DNA of 6,161 nt from Actinomycetes bacterium (GTDB taxonomy: Bacteria; Actinomycetota; Actinomycetes; Streptosporangiales; Streptosporangiaceae): positions 1 through 6,161 of the forward strand of contig JAFACJ010000386.1 of assembly GCA_023425615.1 (NCBI GenBank), written 5' to 3'. This document shows, one piece after another, positions 1 through 5,668 of this stretch. Made by a program: the position numbers and the translations under genes. How positions within the stretch are numbered: position 1 is the first letter of the stretch; each line of letters starts with the position of its first letter. A model generated the notes under the pieces. It saw nothing but the letters and a program-made list of their open reading frames with translations. It made no database searches and was not told where the DNA came from.

Positions 1-2335
1 GGGCGGCGCGGACGGTGACGGGGTCGGTGGTGTGCCAGAACGGGGGGAGGGAGGACTGGAGGAAGGAGCCGTAGCGGGCGGTGGCGAGGCGGGGGTCGAG
101 GATGGCGACGACGCCCTTGTCGGTGGAGCTGCGCAGGAGACGGCCGGCGCCTTGGGCCAGCAGGAGGGCGGCCTGGGAGGCGGCCACCTGCATGAAGCCG
201 TTGCCGCCGCGTGCGGCGATGGCGCGCTGGCGGGCGGAGGCCACGGGGTCGTCGGGGCGTGGGAAGGGGATGCGGTCCATGACGACCAGGGACAGGGAGG
301 GGCCCGGGACGTCCACGCCCTGCCACAGCGACAGTGTGCCGAACAGGCAGGTCTCGGGGGACTCGGCGAACTGTTTGACGAGCTGGGAGGTGGAGTCCTC
401 GCCCTGGCAGAGGATCGGGAAGTCGACCTCCAGTTCCTCGGCCGCCTGCTTGGCCGCGCGCATCGAGGAGAACAGCCCGAGGGTGCGTCCTCCGGCCGCC
501 TCGATGAGCGACGCGAGTTCCTCCAGGTACTCCTTGGGCAGCCCGTCACGGCCGGGCGCGGGCAGATGCTTGGCGATGTAGAGGATCCCGCTGCGCGGAT
601 AGTCGAACGGCGATCCGACGTCGAGTCCCGTCCAGATCAGCGGCGTCTCGTCGTCATCGGAGGCACCCCCGTTCTCGTCATCGGCGACCGCCTCCGCGCC
701 CGCCGCGGAGTCCGCCCGCCGCGACCCGGCCCGCCGACCGTCGCCCTCCCCGCCCTCGGACGCACCCTGGCCACGGCCAGCACGCGAAGCCCCGGACGTG
801 CCCGATCCCAGAGAGCGGGACGGCACGTCCGACCCCTGAGAACCGGACAAGGCGTCCGACCCCTGAGAGCCGGACTCATCCGATCCTTGAGAGCCGGACG
901 TGCCCGACCCCTGAGAGCGGGACGCGGCCAGCTCCTGAGAGCCCGACGCGCCCGCCTCCTGAGAGCCCGACGAGGACGGCCCGGAAGAGTGCCTGGAGGA
1001 GGGCCCCGAGCCGGTGGGGGCGGGAAGGCCCCATTGGCGGGCCAGGGGTTCGAAGGAGCCCCCCAAGGTGAGGGTGGCCGAGGTGAGGATGGTGGTGCGG
1101 GTCTTGAAGAGTGACTCGCGGAGGAGGCCGCCGACGGCGATGGGGGCTATGTGCAGGGCGGGCGGCCATTTGCCGTCGAAGGACTTCGACAGCCAGGTGA
1201 CGTCCCAGCGGTCGGCGAGGGGGACCTCGAACGAGTCGAGGATGCGGGCGGCCGTCGTCTGGACGTCCTCCAGGGAGGTCTTGGCAGCGCGGCGGGCCGC
1301 CGAGATCGCCGGGTCCGACTCCTTGGGTTCGGGGCCGAGGGCGCGCAGGCATTCCTGCGCGGTGTCGCGGACGGCCTGCAGGGTGTTGCCCAGATGTGAG
1401 GGCAGCACGTCCAGCCGTGCCGCGTTCAGCTCGTCCAAGGCGACCCGCAGGTCCTCGCCGAGTTCCTTGAGGCGGTCGGCGCCGCGGTCGGAGACGACCT
1501 TGCCCGCGCGCCGTGCCGCCGTCTCGATCGCGCCGGCCGACAGCTCGCCCGAGGCCACCGAGGTGACCCTGTCGACCAGGTCGTGCGCCTCGTCGATGAC
1601 GACGGCGTCGTGCTCGGGCAGCACCTGGAAGTCCTCGAGCGCGTCGATGGCCAGCATCGCGTGGTTGGTCACCACCAGGTCGGCTTCGGCGGCCTCGGCC
1701 CTGGCCAGCTCGGAGAAGCAGGACTGGGCCTGCGGGCAGCGCTGCCCGCCCAGGCACTCCTTGGCGGTGACCGACACCTGGCGCCAAGCCTGCTCGGAGA
1801 CGCCGGGCACGATCTCGTCGCGGTCGCCCGTGTCGGTCTTCTCCGCCCATTCGTGCAGCCGCTGCACCTGGCGGCCGAGCACCGAGACCTGCGTGGTGTC
1901 GAACAGCCCGTCCTCGGGGTCGTCGGGAGCCCCCACCGACATCCGGTTGAGGCACAGGTAGTTGCGCCGCCCCTTGAGGATCGCGTAGCGCAGCTCACGG
2001 CCCAGCAGCGGTTCGAGCGCCGCGGCCAGCCGCGGGAGGTCCCTGTCCACGAGCTGCCGCTGCAACGCGATGGTGGCGGTGGACACCACCACCGTGACGC
2101 CCTTGGACATCGCGTGACGCACCGCGGGCACCAGATAGGCGAGGGACTTGCCGGTCCCCGTACCCGCCTGGACGGCCAGGTGCTCCCCGCGCCGCAACGC
2201 CTGGTCGACGGCCTCGACCATCTTCGTCTGGCCGGGCCTCTCGCTGCCTCCGACGGCCTCCACAGCCGCGACCACCAGCTCACTCAGCGGCGGCAGATCC
2301 CTTTGGGCGATACGAGGTTGCGGAGGAGAAGACAC
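1..2335 (-). CDS. dinG: DinG/XPD-like Fe-S ATP-dependent DNA helicase, C-terminal end cut by window edge
   Basis: Superfamily 2 helicase of the DinG/XPD type, expected to unwind DNA 5'-3' (forked, R-loop or G4 substrates) in the cytoplasm. I translated it from a GTG at 2335; 778 codons are visible and no stop is reached. Walker A is AGTGTGKS (residues 57-64) and the DEAH box is D248-H251. Four cysteines placed for a 4Fe-4S cluster are C128, C194, C200 and C206. The second helicase lobe has TSATLTLGG (418-426), QGVDVPG (672-678) and motif VI QGAGRLLR (728-735). Between about residues 438 and 565 lies a Ser/Gly/Gln-rich then acidic insert; actinobacterial relatives, as I recall them, have only a short linker there. 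The start is uncertain: an in-frame ATG at 2377 would add 14 Cys/Gly-containing residues, and neither start has a clear Shine-Dalgarno. The family is certain; the symbol reflects family membership, since actinobacteria carry several DinG-like paralogues. Confidence 0.93.
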   Translation of the reverse strand, partial: MSSPPQPRIAQRDLPPLSELVVAAVEAVGGSERPGQTKMVEAVDQALRRGEHLAVQAGTGTGKSLAYLVPAVRHAMSKGVTVVVSTATIALQRQLVDRDLPRLAAALEPLLGRELRYAILKGRRNYLCLNRMSVGAPDDPEDGLFDTTQVSVLGRQVQRLHEWAEKTDTGDRDEIVPGVSEQAWRQVSVTAKECLGGQRCPQAQSCFSELARAEAAEADLVVTNHAMLAIDALEDFQVLPEHDAVVIDEAHDLVDRVTSVASGELSAGAIETAARRAGKVVSDRGADRLKELGEDLRVALDELNAARLDVLPSHLGNTLQAVRDTAQECLRALGPEPKESDPAISAARRAAKTSLEDVQTTAARILDSFEVPLADRWDVTWLSKSFDGKWPPALHIAPIAVGGLLRESLFKTRTTILTSATLTLGGSFEPLARQWGLPAPTGSGPSSRHSSGPSSSGSQEAGASGSQELAASRSQGSGTSGSQGSDESGSQGSDALSGSQGSDVPSRSLGSGTSGASRAGRGQGASEGGEGDGRRAGSRRADSAAGAEAVADDENGGASDDDETPLIWTGLDVGSPFDYPRSGILYIAKHLPAPGRDGLPKEYLEELASLIEAAGGRTLGLFSSMRAAKQAAEELEVDFPILCQGEDSTSQLVKQFAESPETCLFGTLSLWQGVDVPGPSLSLVVMDRIPFPRPDDPVASARQRAIAARGGNGFMQVAASQAALLLAQGAGRLLRSSTDKGVVAILDPRLATARYGSFLQSSLPPFWHTTDPVTVRAA
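803..969 (-). repeat. Seven-copy 24/27-base coding repeat (SGSQGSD-type) inside the helicase
   Basis: Seven tandem copies of a unit whose plus-strand core is cgacccctgagagccgg start at 803, 830, 857, 881, 905, 929 and 953. Spacing is 27, 27, 24, 24, 24 and 24 bases, always a multiple of three. On the coding (minus) strand they encode, in protein order, SGSQEAGA, SGSQELAA, SRSQGSGT, SGSQGSDE, SGSQGSDAL, SGSQGSDVP and SRSLGSGT (residues 456-513). In-frame unit lengths and coding drift between copies suggest replication slippage tolerated in a disordered linker. The insert continues as a basic and then acidic low-complexity stretch to about residue 565, before the core resumes at WTGLDVGSPFDYP. 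Confidence 0.9.
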
Positions 2336-2391
2336 CCCGCAACCGTACCGGTCCCCACCCACAGAACACCCCGTCATCCACAGGAGAGACG

Positions 2392-2525
2392 CACGCCTAA
2401 CGGCGCACTACCCGTAACTAGAACGCGCTGACGCACTCAACGACCCACAAGAGAAACACACGCCCAACGGCGCACTACCCGCGACTAGAACGCGCCGACG
2501 CACTCAACGACCCACAGGAGAAACA
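2392..2525. repeat. 67-base tandem direct duplication between helicase and aminotransferase genes
   Basis: Two abutting copies, 2392-2458 and 2459-2525, match at 62 of 67 positions. All five differences are transitions. A degenerate third partial copy of the unit's end lies at 2377-2391 (11 of 15 matching 2444-2458, again only transitions). No convincing gene lies in it: on the minus strand copy 2 could encode a 12-residue GTG-started peptide that is stopped after three codons in copy 1. Each copy has an arm pair cggcgc/gcgccg (2468-2473 with 2492-2497 in copy 2; one mismatch in copy 1) around an 18-base loop. Both copies carry TTGAGT on the minus strand, which could serve as a -35 for the helicase gene, but no good -10 follows. 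Confidence 0.9.
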
Positions 2526-2531
2526 CACCGT

Positions 2532-2558
2532 CCCGGCGCGGAGCCGCATCCCTCCGGG
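2532..2558 (-). terminator. Possible stem-loop downstream of the aminotransferase gene
   Basis: About 26 bases past the aminotransferase stop, the minus strand can fold as cggag-N8-ctccg, or alternatively as an outer cccgg/ccggg pairing of the same segment. No U-tract follows, so it is at best a weak or factor-dependent terminator typical of high-GC actinomycetes. Random G/C pairing cannot be excluded. Confidence 0.3.
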
Positions 2559-2584
2559 CACCGCACCAGTCAGACGTCACCCCG

Positions 2585-3796
2585 TCAGGCGCGGCGGGTC
2601 TCCAGGAAGGTGGCGAGCCGTCCGACGGCGTCCTCCAGGACCTCGGCGTGGGGGAGGGTGACGAGCCGGAAGTGGTCGGGGCGCGGCCAGTTGAAGCCCG
2701 TTCCGTGGACGATGAGCAGCTTCTGCTCCTCCAGGAGCTCCAGGCAGAACCGCATGTCGTCGGCGATCGGGTAGACCAGCGGGTCGAACTTGGGGAAGAC
2801 GTACAGGGCGCCCTGCGGCAGGACGCAGCTCACTCCGGGGATGTCGTTCAGCAGCTTGACCACGCGGTCGCGCTGTTCCAGGAGCCGTCCGCCGGGCAGG
2901 ACGAGGTCCTTGATGCTCTGCCGTCCGCCCAGGGCCGCCTGGATGGCGTGCTGGGCCGGGGCGTTGGGGCACAGCCTCATGTTGGCGATGACCTCGATGC
3001 CCTCGATGTAGGACTCGGCTCCCGTCCTCGGGCCCGACAGCACCACCCAGCCGGAGCGGAAGCCCGCGACCCGGTAGGACTTCGACAGCCCGCTGAAGGT
3101 CAGGCAGAACAGGTCGGGCGCGAGCGCGGCGATCGAGGTGTGGCGGGCGCCGTCGTAGAGGATCCGGTCGTAGATCTCGTCCGAGAAGACGATGAGGTCG
3201 TGCCGCCTCGCCAGTTCGGCGATCCGCTCCAGGGTCTGGGCCGAGTAGACGGCGCCGGTGGGGTTGTTCGGATTGATGATCACCAGCGCCTTGGTACGCG
3301 AGGTGATCTTGTCCTCCATGTCCTGGAGGGAGGGCTGCCAGCCGTCCTCCTCGTCGCACAGGTAGTGCACCGGGGTGCCGCCGCCGAGCGCCACCGAGGC
3401 CGTCCACAGCGGGTAGTCGGGGGCGGGGATCAGCACCTCGTCGCCGTCGTCGAGCAGCGCCTGCATCGTCATGACGATCAGTTCGGAGACCCCGTTGCCC
3501 AGGAAGACGTCCTCGACGTCGAGTCCTTTGAACCCCTGCTCCTCGTAGTGCTGGACCACGGCGCGGCGGGCGGAGAGCAGCCCCTTGGACTCGCTGTACC
3601 CGTGCGCCTGGGAGAGGTTGCGGACGACGTCCTGGAGGATCTCCGGCGGGGCCTCGAAACCGAACGGGGCGGGGTTGCCGATGTTGAGCTTCAGCACCCG
3701 GTGCCCGGCGTCCTCGAGCTGCTGCGCCCGCTTGAGCACCGGACCCCTGATCTCGTAGCAGACGTCGGCCAGCTTGTCCGATTGTTTCAACCGCAT
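2585..3796 (-). CDS. alaA: PLP-dependent alanine-type aminotransferase (AlaA/AspC family)
   Basis: Class I/II fold-type I aminotransferase of 403 residues, closely resembling the mycobacterial protein annotated aspC (alanine/glutamate-pyruvate transaminase type). It probably interconverts pyruvate + glutamate and alanine + 2-oxoglutarate in the cytosol. Visible landmarks are LNIGNPAPFGF near the N-terminus (37-47), Y128 in PDYPLW stacking on PLP, INPNNPTG (174-181) with N178, D206 in SDEIYD, the Schiff-base lysine K239 in SGLSKSYRVAGFRSGW, and R377 (HFRLVTLP) for the substrate carboxylate. The ATG at 3796 is chosen because the family alignment begins here (MRLKQSDKLADVCYEIRGP). Longer in-frame extensions would run through the control region into the opposite-strand regulator gene. 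No Shine-Dalgarno is seen, but promoter-like elements sit so that transcription would start at the ATG. The exact amino-donor preference cannot be read from sequence. Confidence 0.95.
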   Translation of the reverse strand: MRLKQSDKLADVCYEIRGPVLKRAQQLEDAGHRVLKLNIGNPAPFGFEAPPEILQDVVRNLSQAHGYSESKGLLSARRAVVQHYEEQGFKGLDVEDVFLGNGVSELIVMTMQALLDDGDEVLIPAPDYPLWTASVALGGGTPVHYLCDEEDGWQPSLQDMEDKITSRTKALVIINPNNPTGAVYSAQTLERIAELARRHDLIVFSDEIYDRILYDGARHTSIAALAPDLFCLTFSGLSKSYRVAGFRSGWVVLSGPRTGAESYIEGIEVIANMRLCPNAPAQHAIQAALGGRQSIKDLVLPGGRLLEQRDRVVKLLNDIPGVSCVLPQGALYVFPKFDPLVYPIADDMRFCLELLEEQKLLIVHGTGFNWPRPDHFRLVTLPHAEVLEDAVGRLATFLETRRA

Positions 3797-3802
3797 GACA
3801 CA

Positions 3803-3832
3803 ACAGTAGTCCTGGCTCGTTCCATATGTCGC
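3803..3832 (-). promoter_or_regulatory. Candidate leaderless promoter of the aminotransferase gene
   Basis: On the minus strand GCGACA (3832-3827) and TACTGT (3808-3803) are separated by 18 bases. TACTGT ends six bases before the A of the ATG at 3796, so the predicted transcript begins at the start codon. This agrees with the absence of a Shine-Dalgarno sequence. The -35 matches only 4 of 6 consensus bases. Confidence 0.45.
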
Positions 3833-3861
3833 ACAGGTTTCTCCGGGCTGTGACCCGTACA

Positions 3862-3891
3862 ACATACAAGCAGGCTTGATTGCTTGTATGT
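3862..3891. promoter_or_regulatory. Perfect 11-base inverted repeat, probable TetR-family operator
   Basis: Arms acatacaagca (3862-3872) and tgcttgtatgt (3881-3891) are exact reverse complements around an 8-base spacer, a 30-base site in the divergent gap upstream of the TetR gene. It contains three GCTTG half-sites: 3867-3871 (inverted), 3874-3878 and 3882-3886. The first two form a smaller palindrome, so more than one dimer could bind. Its AT-rich makeup stands out in this high-GC DNA. It overlaps the candidate -35 (3876-3881) of the regulator gene, so binding should repress that gene; it lies about 65-95 bases upstream of the aminotransferase start. That the neighbouring TetR binds it is inference. 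Confidence 0.75.
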
Positions 3892-3905
3892 GTTGGACGT
3901 ACCGT
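3876..3905 (+). promoter_or_regulatory. Candidate leaderless promoter of the TetR-diiron operon
   Basis: TTGATT (3876-3881) and TACCGT (3900-3905) lie 18 bases apart, and TACCGT ends six bases before the A of the ATG at 3912, predicting a leaderless transcript. The -35 falls in the spacer and arm of the first inverted repeat, and the -10 straddles the spacer of the second, so a bound regulator would mask both elements. Confidence 0.5.
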
Positions 3906-3910
3906 CCAAC
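3892..3910. promoter_or_regulatory. Second inverted repeat, gttggacg-tac-cgtccaac, adjoining the regulator start
   Basis: Perfect 8-base arms at 3892-3899 and 3903-3910 around a 3-base spacer, directly abutting the first inverted repeat and ending two bases before the ATG at 3912. Its sequence differs from the first repeat, so either the same regulator tolerates two sites or a second regulator is involved. As RNA it could form a hairpin only if transcription starts upstream of the predicted leaderless start. Confidence 0.65.
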
Positions 3911-3911
3911 C

Positions 3912-4541
3912 ATGTCCGTGAGCAGGCGCCACCACCGCAGGTCAAGCCGCCGCACCCAGGCCGAGCGCCGGTCGGCGACGCAGGCCAGGCTGCTGGACGC
4001 CACCGCCGAGACCCTCGCCGACCTCGGCTGGGCCGGCCTGTCCACCACCGAGGTCTCCCGGCGCGCCGGCGTCAGCCGCGGCGCGCAGCAGCACCACTAC
4101 CCGACCAAGATGGAACTGGTCGCCGCCGCCCTGGAACACCTCCTGGAGAAGCTCCGCGAGGAGTACCACGCCTCCTACGACCGGCTCCCCGACGGCCAGC
4201 GCAACGTCGCCGGCGCCGTGGAGCTGTTCTGGGAGACGCTCCAGCAGCCGCCCGCGCTGGCCCTGCTGGAACTCGCCCTGGCCGGACGCACCGACGACGC
4301 CCTGCGCGACCTCAGCAGACAGCTCAACAACCGCGTCGTGGAGATCGTCAAGGAGGTCTTCCACGAGCTGTTCCCCGAGAGCCTGCCCGAGGACGCCGTC
4401 GACACCCTCGTCCGCGGCCTGTTCGCGCTGCTGGTCGGCCTCTCCCTGCAGCACTCACTGGACGGCGACGAGAACGGCCACCAGCGCGCCGTCCTGGACA
4501 TGATCAAAGCCTTCGCCCAGGACCTCATCCCCCCGGATTGA
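3912..4541 (+). CDS. TetR/AcrR-family transcriptional regulator
   Basis: A 209-residue protein of normal TetR length. The first ~20 residues are Arg-rich (SRRHHRRSSRR), followed by helix 1 (QARLLDATAETLADLGWAGL) and the helix-turn-helix around residues 44-63 (TTEVSRRAGVSRGAQQHHYP), ending in the characteristic HHYPTKMEL. The C-terminal half (about 70-205) is helical and should form the dimerising ligand pocket; its ligand cannot be named. ATG 3912 is preferred: further upstream the frame runs through the two operator palindromes, and promoter elements place the transcript start at this ATG. GTG 3918 is a second possibility. It is divergent from the aminotransferase gene and 14 bases upstream of the diiron oxygenase gene, so local control of that oxygenase and of itself is likely. 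Control of the aminotransferase is possible but less supported. Confidence 0.9.
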   Translation: MSVSRRHHRRSSRRTQAERRSATQARLLDATAETLADLGWAGLSTTEVSRRAGVSRGAQQHHYPTKMELVAAALEHLLEKLREEYHASYDRLPDGQRNVAGAVELFWETLQQPPALALLELALAGRTDDALRDLSRQLNNRVVEIVKEVFHELFPESLPEDAVDTLVRGLFALLVGLSLQHSLDGDENGHQRAVLDMIKAFAQDLIPPD

Positions 4542-4542
4542 C

Positions 4543-4548
4543 GAGGAG
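4543..4548 (+). promoter_or_regulatory. Strong ribosome binding site for the diiron oxygenase gene
   Basis: GAGGAG lies two bases past the regulator stop codon and seven bases before ATG 4556. It fixes the oxygenase start and supports translation from a shared message with the regulator. Confidence 0.85.
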
Positions 4549-4555
4549 CAGCACC

Positions 4556-5542
4556 ATGCCCGAAACCCCCGCCGAGCTCGCCGAGGAAGTCCGCGAGCAG
4601 GTCAAGGACCGCGGGTCCTACCTGGGCGTCATCGACCGTCTGAACAAGGCGAGCGTGGACAAGCACTGGGAGGCATACGCCGACATCCCCTGGGACGACC
4701 CGGAGTACCGGATCGACCCGGACGACCCGCGCTGGATCCTGCCGCCCGTCGACAAGCTCGGCGCCACCGCCTGGTACAGGGCGCAGCCCGTGGAGGTCCA
4801 GGCGCGGATCGGGCTGTGGCGGGTGGCGACCGCGATGAAGATCGGCCTGCAGTTCGAGAACCTGCTCAAGCGCGGCCTGCTCAACTACGCCTACCGGCTG
4901 CCGAACGGCCGTCCGGAGTTCCGGTACGTCTACCACGAGACGACCGAGGAGTGTCACCACGGCATGATGTTCCAGGAGTTCGTCAACCGGACCAAGATGC
5001 CGATCAAGGGCATGCCCCGGGCACTCAGCCTCCTGGCCCAGATCTCCCCGCTGATCCCGCTGGTGTCGACCGAGCTCTTCTTCGTCTTCGTGCTCGGCGG
5101 CGAGGACCCGATCGACTACGTCCAGCGCAAGTCCCTCAAGGAGGGGCACATCCAGCACCCGCTGGAGCAGACCATCATGAAGATCCACATCGCCGAGGAG
5201 GCACGGCACATCTCCTTCGCCCGGCACTTCCTCAAGCACCGGGTGCCGCGGCTGAGCGCGGTCCGCCGCAACGCCCTCGGCCTGCTCTCCCCGGTCGTCC
5301 TGGGGGTGATGGCCCGCATCATGCTCTCCCCGCCCGGCTCGATGGTCCGCCACTTCGGCATCCCGCCGGAGGTGGTGCGCGAGGCGTACCAGAGCGACGC
5401 CGGACGGGAGGAGATCCGCAACTCCGTCGCCAAGGTCCGCGACCTGATGGCCGAACTGAAGGTCATCAACGGTGTGAACAGGTACGTCTGGGCCGCCCTG
5501 GGCATCTGGGACCAGCCGAAGGTCCGCAAGACCGCTGCCTGA
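4556..5542 (+). CDS. AurF-like diiron oxygenase of unknown substrate
   Basis: A 328-residue protein of the AurF (p-aminobenzoate N-oxygenase) diiron superfamily, which is cytosolic, helical and uses O2 to oxidise amines or C-H groups. All expected ligands are visible: E101 (QFENLLKRG), the pair E131/E132 with H134/H135 in TEECHHG, E173 (STELFF), and H211-x3-E215-x2-H218 in HIAEEARH. This last spacing equals that of the third-helix ligands recalled for AurF (H223, E227, H230). The hydrophobic run around 157-181 looks like core helices of the bundle rather than a proven membrane anchor. The N-terminal ~75 residues are acidic and Trp/Asp/Pro-rich (HWEAYADIPWDDPEYRIDPDDPRW). Length fits the family. 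It is the second gene of an operon with the TetR regulator; no redox partner is encoded in view. The substrate cannot be deduced, and amine N-oxidation is only one option. Confidence 0.88.
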   Translation: MPETPAELAEEVREQVKDRGSYLGVIDRLNKASVDKHWEAYADIPWDDPEYRIDPDDPRWILPPVDKLGATAWYRAQPVEVQARIGLWRVATAMKIGLQFENLLKRGLLNYAYRLPNGRPEFRYVYHETTEECHHGMMFQEFVNRTKMPIKGMPRALSLLAQISPLIPLVSTELFFVFVLGGEDPIDYVQRKSLKEGHIQHPLEQTIMKIHIAEEARHISFARHFLKHRVPRLSAVRRNALGLLSPVVLGVMARIMLSPPGSMVRHFGIPPEVVREAYQSDAGREEIRNSVAKVRDLMAELKVINGVNRYVWAALGIWDQPKVRKTAA

Positions 5543-5570
5543 CACCGCCGGATGTGCGTTCCCCCTCAGG

Positions 5571-5580
5571 TTCCCGGGAA
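5571..5580. other. Short perfect palindrome ttcccgggaa after the diiron gene
   Basis: A 10-base perfect palindrome 29 bases after the oxygenase stop. The flanks can add weak pairing (ccct upstream with aggg downstream). It could be a weak terminator stem or a protein site for the next gene; there is no U-tract. Apart from this and the promoter below, the 126-base gap shows nothing recognisable. Confidence 0.3.
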
Positions 5581-5623
5581 GGGATTGCGCATCTTCTCGT
5601 AGTGCCCCGCGACTCAGCGCCCC

Positions 5624-5629
5624 TAGAAT
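5624..5629 (+). promoter_or_regulatory. -10 box (TAGAAT) of the SDR gene
   Basis: TAGAAT matches the actinobacterial TAGRRT -10 consensus and predicts a start near 5635, giving a leader of about 35 bases. The -35 region (for instance tagtgc at 5600-5605, 18 bases away) is poor, so an activator or an extended element may be needed. It suggests the SDR gene has its own promoter besides possible read-through from the diiron operon. Confidence 0.5.
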
Positions 5630-5668
5630 CTAGCGATCTGTCCGACCGATCAGTGTTTGGGGCATCTC

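Noticed and set aside
803..969. CRISPR-like array
   Set aside because: Units are contiguous 24/27-base in-frame coding repeats with no unique spacers, inside a helicase gene.
32..1114. Long plus-strand open frame (360 codons) opposite the helicase
   Set aside because: The minus-strand frame gives an unbroken DinG helicase with all motifs. The plus frame is Gly/Arg-rich low complexity, as expected of an antisense shadow in high-GC DNA.
876..1955. Minus-strand open frame of 359 codons within the helicase gene
   Set aside because: It is another frame of the same strand, Arg/Pro/Gly-rich without domains, and the DinG frame covers the same bases.
2392..2525. CRISPR or insertion-sequence remnant
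   Set aside because: There are only two abutting 67-base copies, with no spacers, terminal inverted repeats or transposase fragment.
2648..3853. Plus-strand open frame of 401 codons opposite the aminotransferase
   Set aside because: The aminotransferase on the minus strand carries all catalytic residues; this frame shows no family features.
3797..4048. N-terminal extension of the aminotransferase to a start at 4048
   Set aside because: It would overlap the promoter palindromes and the first third of the TetR gene on the other strand, and family similarity begins at 3796.
3884..4555. Open frame upstream of and continuous with the diiron oxygenase, suggesting a longer or fused protein
   Set aside because: It overlaps the TetR gene in another frame and is Arg/Pro-rich. 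The GAGGAG site at 4543-4548 fixes the oxygenase start at 4556.
4175..5545. Minus-strand open frame of 456 codons opposite the regulator and oxygenase genes
   Set aside because: It is antisense to two well-supported genes and has no recognisable domain.
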